Source: Streptosporangium sp. NBC_01755 (GTDB lineage Bacteria > Actinomycetota > Actinomycetes > Streptosporangiales > Streptosporangiaceae). From it: a stretch of 64,000 nt of DNA. The notes beneath the pieces are model-generated. The model saw nothing but the letters and a program-made list of their open reading frames with translations, had not been told where the DNA came from and searched no databases. The first letter of the stretch is position 1, and every line of letters begins with the position of its first letter. This document shows, piece after piece, positions 36,061-44,602 of the stretch. The DNA lies in the NCBI RefSeq assembly GCF_035917995.1, contig NZ_CP109131.1, positions 6,138,001-6,202,000 of the forward strand. The letters run 5' to 3'. The position numbers and the translations under genes are program-made.

Positions 36061-36679
36061 CGCCCGCCTGTATCTGTGCACCGACGGGCGACGTGACCGG
36101 GGAGACCTCGCGGACTTCCTCGACGCCGCCCTCGCGGGCGGGGTCGACATCGTGCAGCTGCGCGAGAAGGGCCTTGAGGCGGGTGAGGAGATCGACCTCC
36201 TCGCCGTCTTCCGTGAGGCCTGTGACCGGCACGGCAAGCTCCTGGCCGTGAACGACAGGGCCGACATCGCCTATGCGATCCGTCCCGACGTGCTCCATCT
36301 CGGCCAGGGCGATCTGCCGGTGCCCATCGTGCGCGACATGCTCGGCGACGACATCCTCATCGGGCGTTCCACTCACGCCCCCGAGGAGGCGTCCGCCGCG
36401 GCGGACGAGCCCGGCGTCGACTACTTCTGCTGCGGCCCGATCTGGCCGACACCCACCAAGCCCGGCAGGCACGCTCCGGGCCCCGGCCTGCTCGGGCATG
36501 CCGCGGCCCTGGAGACCGAACGGCCCTGGTTCGGCATCGGCGGCATCGACCTCGTCAACCTGGACGAGGTCATCTCCTACGGTGTGCGCCGGGTCGTGGT
36601 CGTGCGGGCCATCACCGAGGCCGACGATCCCAAGGCGGCGGCCGAGGAGTTCAAGCGGAGGCTGGCGGCCGCCGCCTGA
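36038..36679 (+). CDS. thiE: Thiamine-phosphate synthase
   Basis: GTG 36038, inside the 3' end of the Rv2175c-type gene; 213 residues. It is a TIM barrel with [32 protein letters not shown] and [13 protein letters not shown]. It joins hydroxymethylpyrimidine diphosphate and thiazole phosphate to form thiamine phosphate. It is not under the riboswitch; it is transcribed away from thiOSG. Confidence 0.92.
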   Translation: MPKPSVSDARLYLCTDGRRDRGDLADFLDAALAGGVDIVQLREKGLEAGEEIDLLAVFREACDRHGKLLAVNDRADIAYAIRPDVLHLGQGDLPVPIVRDMLGDDILIGRSTHAPEEASAAADEPGVDYFCCGPIWPTPTKPGRHAPGPGLLGHAAALETERPWFGIGGIDLVNLDEVISYGVRRVVVVRAITEADDPKAAAEEFKRRLAAAA

Positions 36680-36848
36680 GCCCCTTCGCTCGGCGGCGAG
36701 GAGCGTGTCTGCCGGCGCGTCCCGGTGAGGGCGGGCGTACCGGCCGGGTGAATTCCTTCGCCCGGTGGCGAGGAGCGTGTCTTTGGCATCCCCTCTTTGG
36801 CATCCCCTCTTCGACGTCCCCGGCCTGGCGGGTGGGATGCCGGCCGGG

Positions 36849-36875
36849 GCACCGGTCCGTGAACCGGACCGGTGC
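36849..36875. terminator. Bidirectional hairpin between thiE and idsA
   Basis: GCACCGGTCCG (36849-36859) and CGGACCGGTGC (36865-36875) form a perfect 11-bp stem with a 5-nt loop between convergent genes. A 14-bp tandem duplication (TTTGGCATCCCCTC) lies just before it at 36782-36809. Confidence 0.75.
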
Positions 36876-36906
36876 GCAGACCGTGTGATCCGACCAGGTG
36901 CGCCGG

Positions 36907-37974
36907 TCAGGTGCGCCGGGAGGTGGCGGCCACCGCGAGGTCGGCCAGGGCCGCGCGGGCCTCGGGGCGGATCGGGGAGCCCTTCAGCGAACCGAGGGCG
37001 TTCTCCAGGTACCCCTTGATCAGGTCCTCGCAGGCCGCGAGCGCCCCCGTCTCCTTGATGATCCGGCGCAGCCGGTCGACCCCGGCCTCGTCCAGATCCG
37101 GGTCGCCGAGCGTGGTGCGTACCACCTGTTCCTGGGAGGCCGAGGCGACGGCGAGCGTGCGGGCGATGAGCATCGTCCGCTTGCCCTCTCGAAGGTCGTC
37201 GCCGGCCGGTTTACCGGTCTCGCCAGGGTCGCCGAACACGCCCAGGATGTCGTCGCGAAGCTGGAAGGCGATGCCCACGGACCGCCCGTACTCCTCGCAG
37301 AGCCGGTCGATCCAGGGTTCCCTGCCCTGGGCGGCCAGCACCAGCCCGAGCCGGAGCGGCTGTTCCACGGAGTACTTGCCGCTCTTGAAGAGGGCGACCC
37401 GCAGCGCGCTGTCAAAGGTGCCCTCGCCGTGCGCCTGCTCCAGCAGGTCGAAATACTGGCCGCACATCAGCTCGGTGCGCATGTCGTCGTGCACCTTCTG
37501 CGCCGCCGCCAGCGAGGCGGCCGGCAGACCGCTGTTGCGCCACATCTCGCCGGACCAGATGAGCATCAGGTTACCCAGCAAAATGGCCGCTCCCTCGCCG
37601 AACTGCTCGGCGGAGCCGTGCCAGCCCGCCTTTCTGTGCAGTGCCTCGAACCTGCGGTGCGCCGAGGGCATGCCCCGGCGCAGGTTGCTGGCGTCCATCA
37701 CGTCATCGTGTACCAGGGCGCTTGCCTGGAGCAGCTCAAGGGAGGCGGCAGCGGAGAAAAGCGCGGGGTCGTCACCTCCGCCCGCACCACGCCAGCCCCA
37801 GTAGCAAAAGGCGGGCCGCAACCGCTTACCGCCCGCGAGGAAGTCCTCGGCCGCGGAGACAAGGGGGGCCAGCTCGGGAGCACTGACCTGCGGACGCTGC
37901 TGTTCGACGAACCGCCGGAGAGCGTGGTCCACCTCGGACCGGATCATGTCCAGTGCGATCGCAGAAGTGGTCAT
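36907..37974 (-). CDS. idsA: Polyprenyl (geranylgeranyl-type) diphosphate synthase
   Basis: The protein has 355 residues in an all-helical trans-prenyltransferase fold. It has GGKRLRP, first Asp-rich motif DDVMD (ALVHDDVMDAS) and second motif DDILGVFGD, which lacks a third Asp of the classical DDxxD as usual in this subgroup. It extends isopentenyl diphosphate to C15-C20 chains for lipid carriers or carotenoids. Together with metF next to it, it matches Rv2173-Rv2172c of mycobacteria. The upstream region contains a TnpB-derived element. Confidence 0.88.
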   Translation of the reverse strand: MTTSAIALDMIRSEVDHALRRFVEQQRPQVSAPELAPLVSAAEDFLAGGKRLRPAFCYWGWRGAGGGDDPALFSAAASLELLQASALVHDDVMDASNLRRGMPSAHRRFEALHRKAGWHGSAEQFGEGAAILLGNLMLIWSGEMWRNSGLPAASLAAAQKVHDDMRTELMCGQYFDLLEQAHGEGTFDSALRVALFKSGKYSVEQPLRLGLVLAAQGREPWIDRLCEEYGRSVGIAFQLRDDILGVFGDPGETGKPAGDDLREGKRTMLIARTLAVASASQEQVVRTTLGDPDLDEAGVDRLRRIIKETGALAACEDLIKGYLENALGSLKGSPIRPEARAALADLAVAATSRRT

Positions 37975-37989
37975 CGAATACCTCCGGTG

Positions 37990-38250
37990 TGGAGACCCTG
38001 GGCTTCAGCTCTGGGGGGAAGAGACGGTGCGGTGCCGCACGTTCCGGCACCGTGTCCGGCGGCGATGACACCCCGGCCACCGTACGCATGATCGACATGG
38101 GCCTTCCCGCCGGGTCGGCGGAGAGGTGAAACGCTTGTGGAGCCGGGGTGAGACACGACACCTCCGGGTTTCCCGCGACTGACTGCGAGGCAGGAAACCC
38201 AATCTATGAAAGATGGGATCCTCCGGCTTCGGCGCCGGAAGGAGGTCAAG
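37990..38250 (+). mobile_element. TnpB-less derivative of an IS605-type element (PATE/MITE-like)
   Basis: A left-end motif at 37992-38021 (GAGACCCTGGGCTTCAGC then TCTGGGGGGAAG) matches the spacing and core of the left end at 1139-1168 (CCC, CTTCAGC, GGGG, GGAA). TGATCGACATG at 38089-38099 matches TGATCGGCATG at the tnpB start of the first element. A right-end motif at 38215-38250 (hairpin TCCGGC/GCCGGA, then GGAGGTCAAG) matches the typical right end. The tnpB body is missing, leaving about 260 bp between divergent idsA and metF. The rest of 37975-38375 shows no gene. Confidence 0.5.
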
Positions 38251-38375
38251 TAATGAGATTAACGGTCCAAGGGGATATTTCGATCTAGCAGGGTGGTTGT
38301 TTTGCGCGGAGCCCACCCCATGGATGATCGTGATCTGATCGGTCACCCGAGCGGCCGGGTCGGTATCCTTGCCTC

Positions 38376-39308
38376 ATGGCTCTGGGTCGCCCGTCCGTCC
38401 TTCCAGATCGTGTCGCCACCGTCCGCGAACTCCTCGCCGCCGGTGCCCACTCGTTCTCCTTCGAGTTCTCCCCTCCGAAGACCGACGAGGGGGAGCGCCA
38501 GCTCTGGCGTGCCGTCCGCGAGCTGGAGGCGCTGCACCCCACCTTCGTGTCCGTCACCTACGGCGCCGGCGGCAGCACCCGCGATCGCACCGTCGACATC
38601 GTCGAGCGGATCGCCCGTGAGACCACGTTGACCCCGGTCGCCCACTTCACGGCCGTCAACCACTCCATCCGCGAGCTGCGCCACCTGGTCGGCCGGTTCG
38701 CGGGGGCGGGCGTCCGCAACATCCTCGCCGTGCGGGGCGACCCGCCGGGCGACGTGACGGGCGAGTGGGTGCGCCACCCCGAGGGCGTCCTGTACGCCGA
38801 GGAGCTGGTCAGGCTCATCCGCCAGTCCGGCGATTTCTGCGTGGGCGTGGCCGCCTTCCCCTACAAGCACCCCAGGTCCGACTCGATCGAGTCCGACACC
38901 GAGTACTTCGTGCGCAAGTGCCGGGCGGGCGCCGACTACGCGATCACCCAGATGTTCTTCCGCGCGGACGACTACCTGCGGCTCCGTGACCGGGTGGTGG
39001 CCAGCGGCTGTGACACGCCGATCATCCCCGGCATCATGCCCGTCACGCAGGTGAGCACCATCGCCAGGTCGGAGCAGCTCTCCGGCGCGCCGTTCCCGCC
39101 CGAGGTGGCAGAGAGGTTCGCGGCCGTGGCCGACGACCCGGCCGCCGTGCGCAGTCTGGGCATCGAGCTCGCCGCCGAGCTCTGCCAGACCCTGCTCGAC
39201 GAGGGCGCGCCCGGCATCCACTTCATCACCTTCAACCGCTCCAGCGCGACCCGCGAGGTCTTCCAGGCGCTCGACCACGGGCCGAAGGTAACCCCGCCGG
39301 CGGTCTGA
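38376..39308 (+). CDS. metF: 5,10-methylenetetrahydrofolate reductase
   Basis: The protein has 310 residues in a TIM-barrel flavoenzyme: [13 protein letters not shown] with the catalytic Glu, [35 protein letters not shown] and ITQMFF. It reduces methylene-THF to methyl-THF for methionine synthesis. The start ATG directly follows GTATCCTTGCCTC; no strong ribosome site is seen, so a leaderless transcript is possible. It is divergent from idsA. Confidence 0.92.
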   Translation: MALGRPSVLPDRVATVRELLAAGAHSFSFEFSPPKTDEGERQLWRAVRELEALHPTFVSVTYGAGGSTRDRTVDIVERIARETTLTPVAHFTAVNHSIRELRHLVGRFAGAGVRNILAVRGDPPGDVTGEWVRHPEGVLYAEELVRLIRQSGDFCVGVAAFPYKHPRSDSIESDTEYFVRKCRAGADYAITQMFFRADDYLRLRDRVVASGCDTPIIPGIMPVTQVSTIARSEQLSGAPFPPEVAERFAAVADDPAAVRSLGIELAAELCQTLLDEGAPGIHFITFNRSSATREVFQALDHGPKVTPPAV

Positions 39309-39334
39309 GCCGGAGAGGTCCCCCGCCGGGAGGC

Positions 39335-39892
39335 TCAGCCGCCCAGCGGGAGGACCGTCCCGACGATCGCGTACCGCTCGTGCCCGCCGGGGAAGACGAA
39401 CTGCGTGAGCAGGTCCACGAAGCCCATGCTCCGGTAGAGGTGCCGGGCCGCGGTGGGCCGGTCGCGGGTGGACAGCACGGCGGTGCGCTCCAGGCGGCCC
39501 GCGCACATGCCCGTGATCATCGACCGCCCGATGCCCTTGCCCTGGTAGTCAGGGCGGACGTGGATCTCGGCCAGCTCCAGCGCGTCGCCCAGCCAGCCGC
39601 GGGCGCTGCCCTCGCCGTGTTTCTCGGCGAGGGCCCGCCGGACCACGTCGTGCCACCACTGGCCGGGAACCCCGTGGAAGCCGTAGGCGATGCCCACCGG
39701 GGTGCCGTCGGAGAGCTCGGCGAACAGGCAGGTGAAGGCGGGATGGGTGGCGTGGTTTCCCATGATCGCTTTGCGGCCGGCGATCTGGTCGGCGGGCGGA
39801 TTCATCGCCTTGGTGTAGACGTCGAGGACCGCGTCCAGACGGAGCGTGAACTCGTCGGGGCCGATCCGTCGCAGTCCGATCACGCGTCGCAC
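39335..39892 (-). CDS. GNAT-family N-acetyltransferase
   Basis: GTG start; 185 residues. The acetyl-CoA binding signature is in ELAEIHVRPDYQGKGIGRSMI (motif A, split here over residues about 105-125), followed by TAARHLYRSMGF (motif B). The substrate cannot be predicted. It is convergent with metF and followed by a prolyl-tRNA deacylase-like gene on the same strand. Confidence 0.82.
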   Translation of the reverse strand: MRRVIGLRRIGPDEFTLRLDAVLDVYTKAMNPPADQIAGRKAIMGNHATHPAFTCLFAELSDGTPVGIAYGFHGVPGQWWHDVVRRALAEKHGEGSARGWLGDALELAEIHVRPDYQGKGIGRSMITGMCAGRLERTAVLSTRDRPTAARHLYRSMGFVDLLTQFVFPGGHERYAIVGTVLPLGG

Positions 39893-39966
39893 CCTAGCAG
39901 GGAGGGCGTGACGCGGGTCATCTCCAGGGGCGGGAACGTCGCCCGGCGCTCACCGCCGGATCGCGG

Positions 39967-40443
39967 TCATTCGACCTCGACGGGGACCCCGCCGGTGATG
40001 CGGACGAGCTCGTCGAAGGAGGTCGGGAAGACGGTGTGCGGGTGGCCGGCGGCGGCCCAGACGACGTCGTACTTGCCCAGCCAGGTGTCGACCAGCGTCC
40101 TGACCGGGGCGGGGTGGCCGATCGGGGCGACGCCGCCGATGACCTGGCCGGTGGCCGCCCGAACGAAGGCGGGATCGGCGCGCTTCACCTTCGCCACGCC
40201 GACCGTCCTGGCGATCAGGGCGGTGTCGACCCGGTGTGCGCCGCTGGTCAGGACCAGGAGCGGCTCGCCGTCGGCGTCGAATATCAGGCTGTTGGCGATG
40301 GCGCCGACCTCGCAGCCAAGCTGCGCGGCGGCGCTGGCGGCGGTCGGGGTGGCCTCCGAGAAGGTGACGACCTCACCGGGGACGGCGTGCTCACGCAGCA
40401 CGGCGGTGACTTTCTCAACGTTCGGATGCAACTTTTCTGGCAC
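39967..40443 (-). CDS. YbaK/EbsC-type aminoacyl-tRNA deacylase
   Basis: The protein has 158 residues in the YbaK/ProX fold: a TAASAAAQLGC segment, the SLIF strand, catalytic-type Lys in VKRADPAFVRAATG and GGVAPIGHP. Family members hydrolyse mischarged tRNA (Cys- or Ala-tRNAPro) as free-standing editing factors. It is divergent from the L,D-transpeptidase gene. Confidence 0.87.
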   Translation of the reverse strand: MPEKLHPNVEKVTAVLREHAVPGEVVTFSEATPTAASAAAQLGCEVGAIANSLIFDADGEPLLVLTSGAHRVDTALIARTVGVAKVKRADPAFVRAATGQVIGGVAPIGHPAPVRTLVDTWLGKYDVVWAAAGHPHTVFPTSFDELVRITGGVPVEVE

Positions 40444-40544
40444 CTGGCCACTCTAAACGGGTTGACCGTTTATTGCCGCTTCATAACCGGCGGCTTGCAT
40501 GGGGAACCCGTGCGCTATGGTCCCTTGACCTGATCCATAGTGAT

Positions 40545-41366
40545 ATGAGGAGTTGGTGGAAAGTGGGGGTTGGACAGCGGCTGGGAGCGGCCACGCTGAT
40601 GACGGCGGGGGCCGTGCTCCTCTCTTCCGTGGGCGTCACCTTTTCCGCGGGCGCGGCCGAGGCCCGGGCCACGGTCTCGGCCGCGCCGGTCGTCGCGACG
40701 AGGACCGAGGTGTCCCGGTTCGCCGCCCCCGGCAAGACGCTCAGGCTCGGCGCGAAGGGCGCCGCGGTGAAGGTGCTCCAGGAGAGGCTGGCCGAGCTCG
40801 GCTACGCCCCGGGCAGGGTCGACGGCCGCTACGGCGGTGCGACTCTGACCGCGATCTGGGCCTTCCAGAAGGTCAACGGCATCTCGCCGACCAGCACCGT
40901 GGCGCGCAGGACCTGGAAGGCCCTGGAGAGCCCGCTGGCGCCGAAGGTGCTCGTCCCCAAGGGCAAGCCGACCAGGGTGGAGGTGAACCTCACCACCCAG
41001 GTGATGGTCCTCTACGTCAACGGCGCGGTGAAGCTGATCAGCCACACCTCCTCGGGCAGTGGAATCGCCTACTGCGAGACGGCCACCTGGGAGGGCAGGA
41101 CCCAGCGGTTCTGCGGCGACGCCCGCACTCCGACGGGCGACTACAAGACCACCTGGCGCAGGGACGGCTGGCACAAGTCCTACCTGGGCCAGCTCTACAA
41201 CCCGATCTTCTTCAACGGTGGCATCGCCTTCCACGGCGCGCTGTCGGTGCCGCTGGCACCCGCCTCCCACGGCTGTGTCCGGTTGCCGATGCACGTGGCG
41301 GAGGTCCTTCCCGGTCTGATCGGCACCGGGGTGCCGGTGCATGTCCGAGGCAGGTTCGCCCGGTAG
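40545..41366 (+). CDS. Exported L,D-transpeptidase with peptidoglycan-binding domain
   Basis: The protein has 273 residues from ATG 40545; a GTG at 40563 with AGGAG 11 nt upstream is an alternative start. A signal peptide (hydrophobic LMTAGAVLLSSVGVTFSAGA) precedes a PG_binding_1 domain (about 65-125; LRLGAKGAAVKVLQERL) and a YkuD catalytic domain with the ASHGCVRLP active-site Cys and the preceding AFHGAL His. It forms 3-3 cross-links or attaches proteins to peptidoglycan outside the membrane. Confidence 0.9.
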   Translation: MRSWWKVGVGQRLGAATLMTAGAVLLSSVGVTFSAGAAEARATVSAAPVVATRTEVSRFAAPGKTLRLGAKGAAVKVLQERLAELGYAPGRVDGRYGGATLTAIWAFQKVNGISPTSTVARRTWKALESPLAPKVLVPKGKPTRVEVNLTTQVMVLYVNGAVKLISHTSSGSGIAYCETATWEGRTQRFCGDARTPTGDYKTTWRRDGWHKSYLGQLYNPIFFNGGIAFHGALSVPLAPASHGCVRLPMHVAEVLPGLIGTGVPVHVRGRFAR

Positions 41367-41430
41367 TGCGGCGGAGCGGGCGATCCGGCGGGCACTGACC
41401 CGGCGGACGGTTCGGTGGCCGGAGGGCAGG

Positions 41431-41460
41431 GGCCCCGGGAGACGGAGATCTCCCGGGGCC
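41431..41460 (+). terminator. Terminator of the L,D-transpeptidase gene
   Basis: GGCCCCGGGAGA (41431-41442) pairs perfectly with TCTCCCGGGGCC (41449-41460) over a 6-nt loop. Very stable, 65 bp after the stop. Confidence 0.8.
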
Positions 41461-41486
41461 TCCGTCATGTCCGTCATATCAGAAGA

Positions 41487-41502
41487 TCGAACTTTTGTTC
41501 GT
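41487..41502. promoter_or_regulatory. LexA (SOS) box 1
   Basis: TCGAACTTTTGTTCGT matches the actinobacterial/Gram-positive LexA consensus (TCGAAC-N4-GTTCGA) at 11 of 12 fixed positions. It lies just upstream of the -35 hexamer of the next promoter. Confidence 0.7.
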
Positions 41503-41510
41503 CGCTCTAC

Positions 41511-41542
41511 TTGACAGCATTAGTGGTCGAATTTATGTTCGA
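41511..41542 (+). promoter_or_regulatory. SOS promoter: TTGACA, 17-bp spacer, TATGTT, overlapped by LexA box 2
   Basis: TTGACA at 41511-41516 and TATGTT at 41534-41539 with a 17-bp spacer form a near-ideal sigma-70-type promoter. TCGAATTTATGTTCGA at 41527-41542 matches the LexA consensus with one mismatch and covers the -10. The layout would allow tight LexA repression and DNA-damage induction. Transcription would start near 41547, where an ATG in frame with the HEPN gene allows a leaderless, 68-residue longer protein. Confidence 0.7.
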
Positions 41543-41750
41543 TGTAATGACGCGGGGCTCGCGGCCCGTGTCCAGGGTGGTCGACCGGATCCACGTCGTC
41601 GGAGGAGACGATCGGGCCCAGGTCGGGGCGGGCGGGGAGAGGGGAAGCTCCTCGTCCGGCCGCCCGGCGGATTTGTCGGTGGGGTCTGCGAATGTTGACA
41701 CCGCCGGTGAAAACGCCGGGAGCCGCTTGCGACCAAGGAGGCTGACACAC

Positions 41751-42197
41751 ATGACCCCTCGGCTCGGCGATTCCGGTGGGCCCCGGCTGTCCCCCACGGT
41801 GCGGGCGCACCTCACAGACGCGCGCGACTGCCTCGAAGAGGCCGCCGCCGCCCGGACCTCCGCCGCTCGCTACGTCGCGGCCCACCTCGCGGCGCTCAGG
41901 GCGGCCGCCGCCGTCCTGGCCGCGCGACCCCGTCCAATGGAGGGCCGCAGGCGCAGGCTGCGCAGTGCCTGGGAGCTGCTGCCGCAGGCCGAGCCCCGGC
42001 TGGCCGGGTGGGCGCCCTACTTCGAGACGAGCGCGGCCAAGCGGGCCGCCGCGGAGGCGGGTCTGACCCGCACGGTGTCGTCGCGAGACGCCGAGGAGCT
42101 CATCTCCGAGGCGGAGCGCTTCGTCACCGAGGTCGAGAGCCTGCTCGGGCTGCCGGCGCAACCCGTGCTCCCCGGCCGAGTCCCCCTGGCGGGTTAG
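41751..42197 (+). CDS. SAV_6107-family HEPN-domain protein, LexA-controlled
   Basis: ATG 41751 has AAGGAGG 9 nt upstream; 148 residues, all-helical. The HEPN motif R-x4-H is intact (Arg40, His45 in RYVAAH), the residue pair that makes HEPN proteins metal-independent RNases. The family is widespread and uncharacterised in actinomycetes. Two LexA-type boxes over the upstream promoter suggest it is part of the SOS response. A longer form starting at the leaderless ATG 41547 is possible, but its extra 68 residues are low complexity. RNase activity is inference. Confidence 0.72.
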   Translation: MTPRLGDSGGPRLSPTVRAHLTDARDCLEEAAAARTSAARYVAAHLAALRAAAAVLAARPRPMEGRRRRLRSAWELLPQAEPRLAGWAPYFETSAAKRAAAEAGLTRTVSSRDAEELISEAERFVTEVESLLGLPAQPVLPGRVPLAG

Positions 42198-42217
42198 GTC
42201 GCCTCCGGCGGGATCCT

Positions 42218-42255
42218 GCCGTGGCGAGGGGCGGTCAGCCGGTCCTCGCCACGGC
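42218..42255. terminator. Bidirectional terminator between HEPN and phosphatase genes
   Basis: GCCGTGGCGAGG (42218-42229) pairs perfectly with CCTCGCCACGGC (42244-42255) over a 14-nt loop. A 10-bp CTGGCCTGGT-type tandem repeat follows at about 42325-42350. Confidence 0.75.
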
Positions 42256-42351
42256 GGTGACCGGCGACAGCGCGGCGGGGCGCCGCTGACCGGCCGCGGT
42301 GGCAGCGGATCCAAGGGGGCCGGTCTGGCCTGGTCTGGCCTGGTCTGGCTT

Positions 42352-43554
42352 TTACGCCGCCGAGGAGTTCTCGTGGGCGGCGCGCTGGCGCAGCAGGAGC
42401 ATGGCGGCGTCATCGCCCAGCGGCCTGCCCACGTGGTGGAGCAGGTCCGCGCGCAGGGCGTCCAGCGCCCCTTGAGGGTCCTCGCCGTCCAGCAGGTACG
42501 CCCGCTCCGACAGCGGGTAGAACTCGCCGGTTCCGCTGCGCGCCTCGATGACCCCGTCGGTGTAGAAGAGGACCTGGTCCCCCAGCTCGAAAGGGATGCG
42601 GTGCGGCGACGGCTTGCTGACCTGGAGCGTGCTCATCCCCAGCGGTAGCGCCTCGTCCGGTGGGTCGGCGAACCAGATCACGCCGTCGGCGTCCAGCACC
42701 ATGGGCGGGGGGTGGCCGCAGTTGATGACGGTGATGGTGGAACCGCCGCCGATCTCGGCCAGTACGGCGGTCACGAACTGCTCGCCGGACAACTCGCGGG
42801 TCAGCGCCTTCTCCAGCCGCTTCACGACGCCCTGGAGCTTCCTCTCGTCGTGGGCCGCCTCGCGGAAGGCGCCGAGCACCACGGCCGCGGTCTCCACGGC
42901 CTCCAGCCCCTTGCCCTGGACGTCTCCCACGATGATCCGGACCCCGTGCGGGGTGGTGACGACCTCGTACAGGTCACCGCCGATCCTGGCCTCGGCCGTG
43001 GCGGAGGTGTACGAGACGGCCACGCCTATGCCGGGACCGGCGCGGCGGGGCACAGGGCGCAGCAGCACCCGCTGGGCCGCCTCGGCCACCGAGCGCACGT
43101 CGGCGAGCTGGCGCTCGTGGCGCAGCCGTCCGGCGCTGGCCAGCACGCTGGCCACGGTGACACCGAGGATGGCGAACATGGTGATGTTGGTACGGGGCGT
43201 CCAGAGGATGTCGTTGTAGATGCCGAGCGCGACGCACAGCACCAGGGCGACGGCGCCGATCACGGTGGTGCGGCCCAGGCCGCAGGCCACGCTGGCGAAG
43301 GCAGGGCCGAGGGCGAGTAGCGGGAGGAGGCCGGAGGTGGGGCCCGAGCCGAAGTCGATCACGGCCACCACGGCCATGACGACGAACGGCAGCAGCTTCA
43401 GGGTGTCCTGGGTCCTGGTGGTGCCGATCGATGCCAGCAGGCGCAGGAAAGTGCGCGTCCTGGTTGAACCCAGCGACACCATGACGGAGTGGAGACGGTT
43501 TTTCGGGTGCGGTCGAGAGTGATCGAGCCGATCATCTCCCGAAGTCATGTCCAC
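42352..43554 (-). CDS. Membrane PP2C-family (SpoIIE/RsbU-type) protein phosphatase
   Basis: The protein has 400 residues from GTG 43554 (ATG 43548 is equally possible). Four to five membrane helices lie in residues 50-145, followed by a short helical linker and the SpoIIE catalytic domain with the metal-binding motifs GGDLYEVV, VGDVQGKGLEAVETA, LFYTDGVIEAR and GDDAAMLLL. It would dephosphorylate an anti-anti-sigma factor to release a sigma factor. There is no PAS/GAF sensor, so the signal probably enters through the membrane part. A possible partner anti-sigma ATPase is encoded 19 kb away. Confidence 0.85.
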   Translation of the reverse strand: MDMTSGDDRLDHSRPHPKNRLHSVMVSLGSTRTRTFLRLLASIGTTRTQDTLKLLPFVVMAVVAVIDFGSGPTSGLLPLLALGPAFASVACGLGRTTVIGAVALVLCVALGIYNDILWTPRTNITMFAILGVTVASVLASAGRLRHERQLADVRSVAEAAQRVLLRPVPRRAGPGIGVAVSYTSATAEARIGGDLYEVVTTPHGVRIIVGDVQGKGLEAVETAAVVLGAFREAAHDERKLQGVVKRLEKALTRELSGEQFVTAVLAEIGGGSTITVINCGHPPPMVLDADGVIWFADPPDEALPLGMSTLQVSKPSPHRIPFELGDQVLFYTDGVIEARSGTGEFYPLSERAYLLDGEDPQGALDALRADLLHHVGRPLGDDAAMLLLRQRAAHENSSAA

Positions 43555-43699
43555 CGTATCTCGCCAATCGAATGTTTGCCTTTTCCTACCACAGCGGCCG
43601 TGGGCCGGGGCGGGATGAAGTCAACGTTCCGCTGAGAGCAAGATTTTCGGGAGCGGAGTGGGCACGCCGGTTCCGGCGCACCCACGACCGGTCAGGTGG

Positions 43700-44194
43700 T
43701 CAGAAGGACTCGACGGCGCGGCGCGCCTCGGGGTCCAGGACTCCCCAGCCGATGAGCTCCTCGGTGAGCTCGCCGGGGGACTTGTCGTAGATCACGGCAA
43801 GGGAGCGGAGGTCCTCCTGGCGGATGGACAGCACCTTGCCGTTGTAGTCGCCACGCTGGCTCTGGATGGTGGCCGCGTAACGGGCGAGCGCGCCGGCCTT
43901 CTCCTTGGGGAGCTGGGCAAGGCGCTCAAGATCGATCACAAGCTTCGGTGTCGGGCCGAGAGGGCTGGGAGCAGCCCCTCCGGGCAGCAACTCCGATACC
44001 GGCACCCCGTAGAAATCAGCCAGCTCGGCAAGCTTCTGCACGGTGACGGCACGGTCGCCACGCTCGTAGGAACCCACGACGACCGCCTTCCAGCGCCCGC
44101 GGGACTTCTCTTCGACTCCGTGCAGGGACAGGCCCTGCTGGGTGCGGATGGCGCGGAGTCGTGCACCCAGCGACTTGGCATACTCAGACGGCAT
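43700..44194 (-). CDS. bldD: BldD, c-di-GMP-responsive master developmental regulator
   Basis: The start is set at ATG 44194; 164 residues, close to 167 in Streptomyces. The N-terminal XRE helix-turn-helix (SLGARLRAIRTQQGLSLHGVEEKS, in part) is nearly identical to BldD. The C-terminal domain keeps the bipartite c-di-GMP motif RGD-x8-RQED within QRGDYNGKVLSIRQEDL. When loaded with tetrameric c-di-GMP, BldD dimers repress sporulation genes; its presence implies a filamentous, sporulating organism. A candidate BldD site lies 147 bp upstream. Confidence 0.95.
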   Translation of the reverse strand: MPSEYAKSLGARLRAIRTQQGLSLHGVEEKSRGRWKAVVVGSYERGDRAVTVQKLAELADFYGVPVSELLPGGAAPSPLGPTPKLVIDLERLAQLPKEKAGALARYAATIQSQRGDYNGKVLSIRQEDLRSLAVIYDKSPGELTEELIGWGVLDPEARRAVESF

Positions 44195-44340
44195 GGTGTG
44201 GCCCCCCGGCTCTGTATGTACTGCTCTCAACTTGATTGTGCTACCTCGCAACTTATGCCCCGGTCACCGGGTTGGCGCCCGGGGTAGGTGTCTTCGGTGA
44301 CCGGTGCGTCAGGGTTCACCCGATAACGCCACGAGGTGTG

Positions 44341-44355
44341 GTTACGGACAGTGAC
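44341..44355. promoter_or_regulatory. Candidate BldD operator (autoregulation)
   Basis: GTTACGGACAGTGAC keeps both half-sites (TnAC and GTnA) of the published 15-bp BldD box but differs at two central positions. It lies upstream of bldD, which is autoregulated in Streptomyces. Confidence 0.4.
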
Positions 44356-44602
44356 GGTAAAGCTGTGGGCGCCTAAGGTCAAGCTGATTGGAAAAAAGAT
44401 GCCGAATCCGATCCGATGTGGTCCGCCTCAAACGCCGTACTTGTCCTACCGTGCATCGCGAAACCTCTGGTTTTTGCGGGATTTTCGCTAGCTTCAGGCT
44501 TCTTCTGGGGGATTCGGGGCAACATCATCGTCGGGTACGGCGGCAAGCGTATGATCTTCAATGACGCGGCCGCGAGGAATACCCGGTGCGACGATGCGGT
44601 GG
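44356..44602. other. Lower-GC stretch without an assignable gene
   Basis: Between the bldD promoter region and arcA the DNA is less GC-rich than its neighbours. A plus-strand frame from ATG 44416 would encode a short hydrophobic peptide (VLVLPCIAKPLVFAGFSLAS) and a minus-strand frame a polar one, but neither has a good ribosome site or codon bias. Nothing recognised. Confidence 0.35.
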
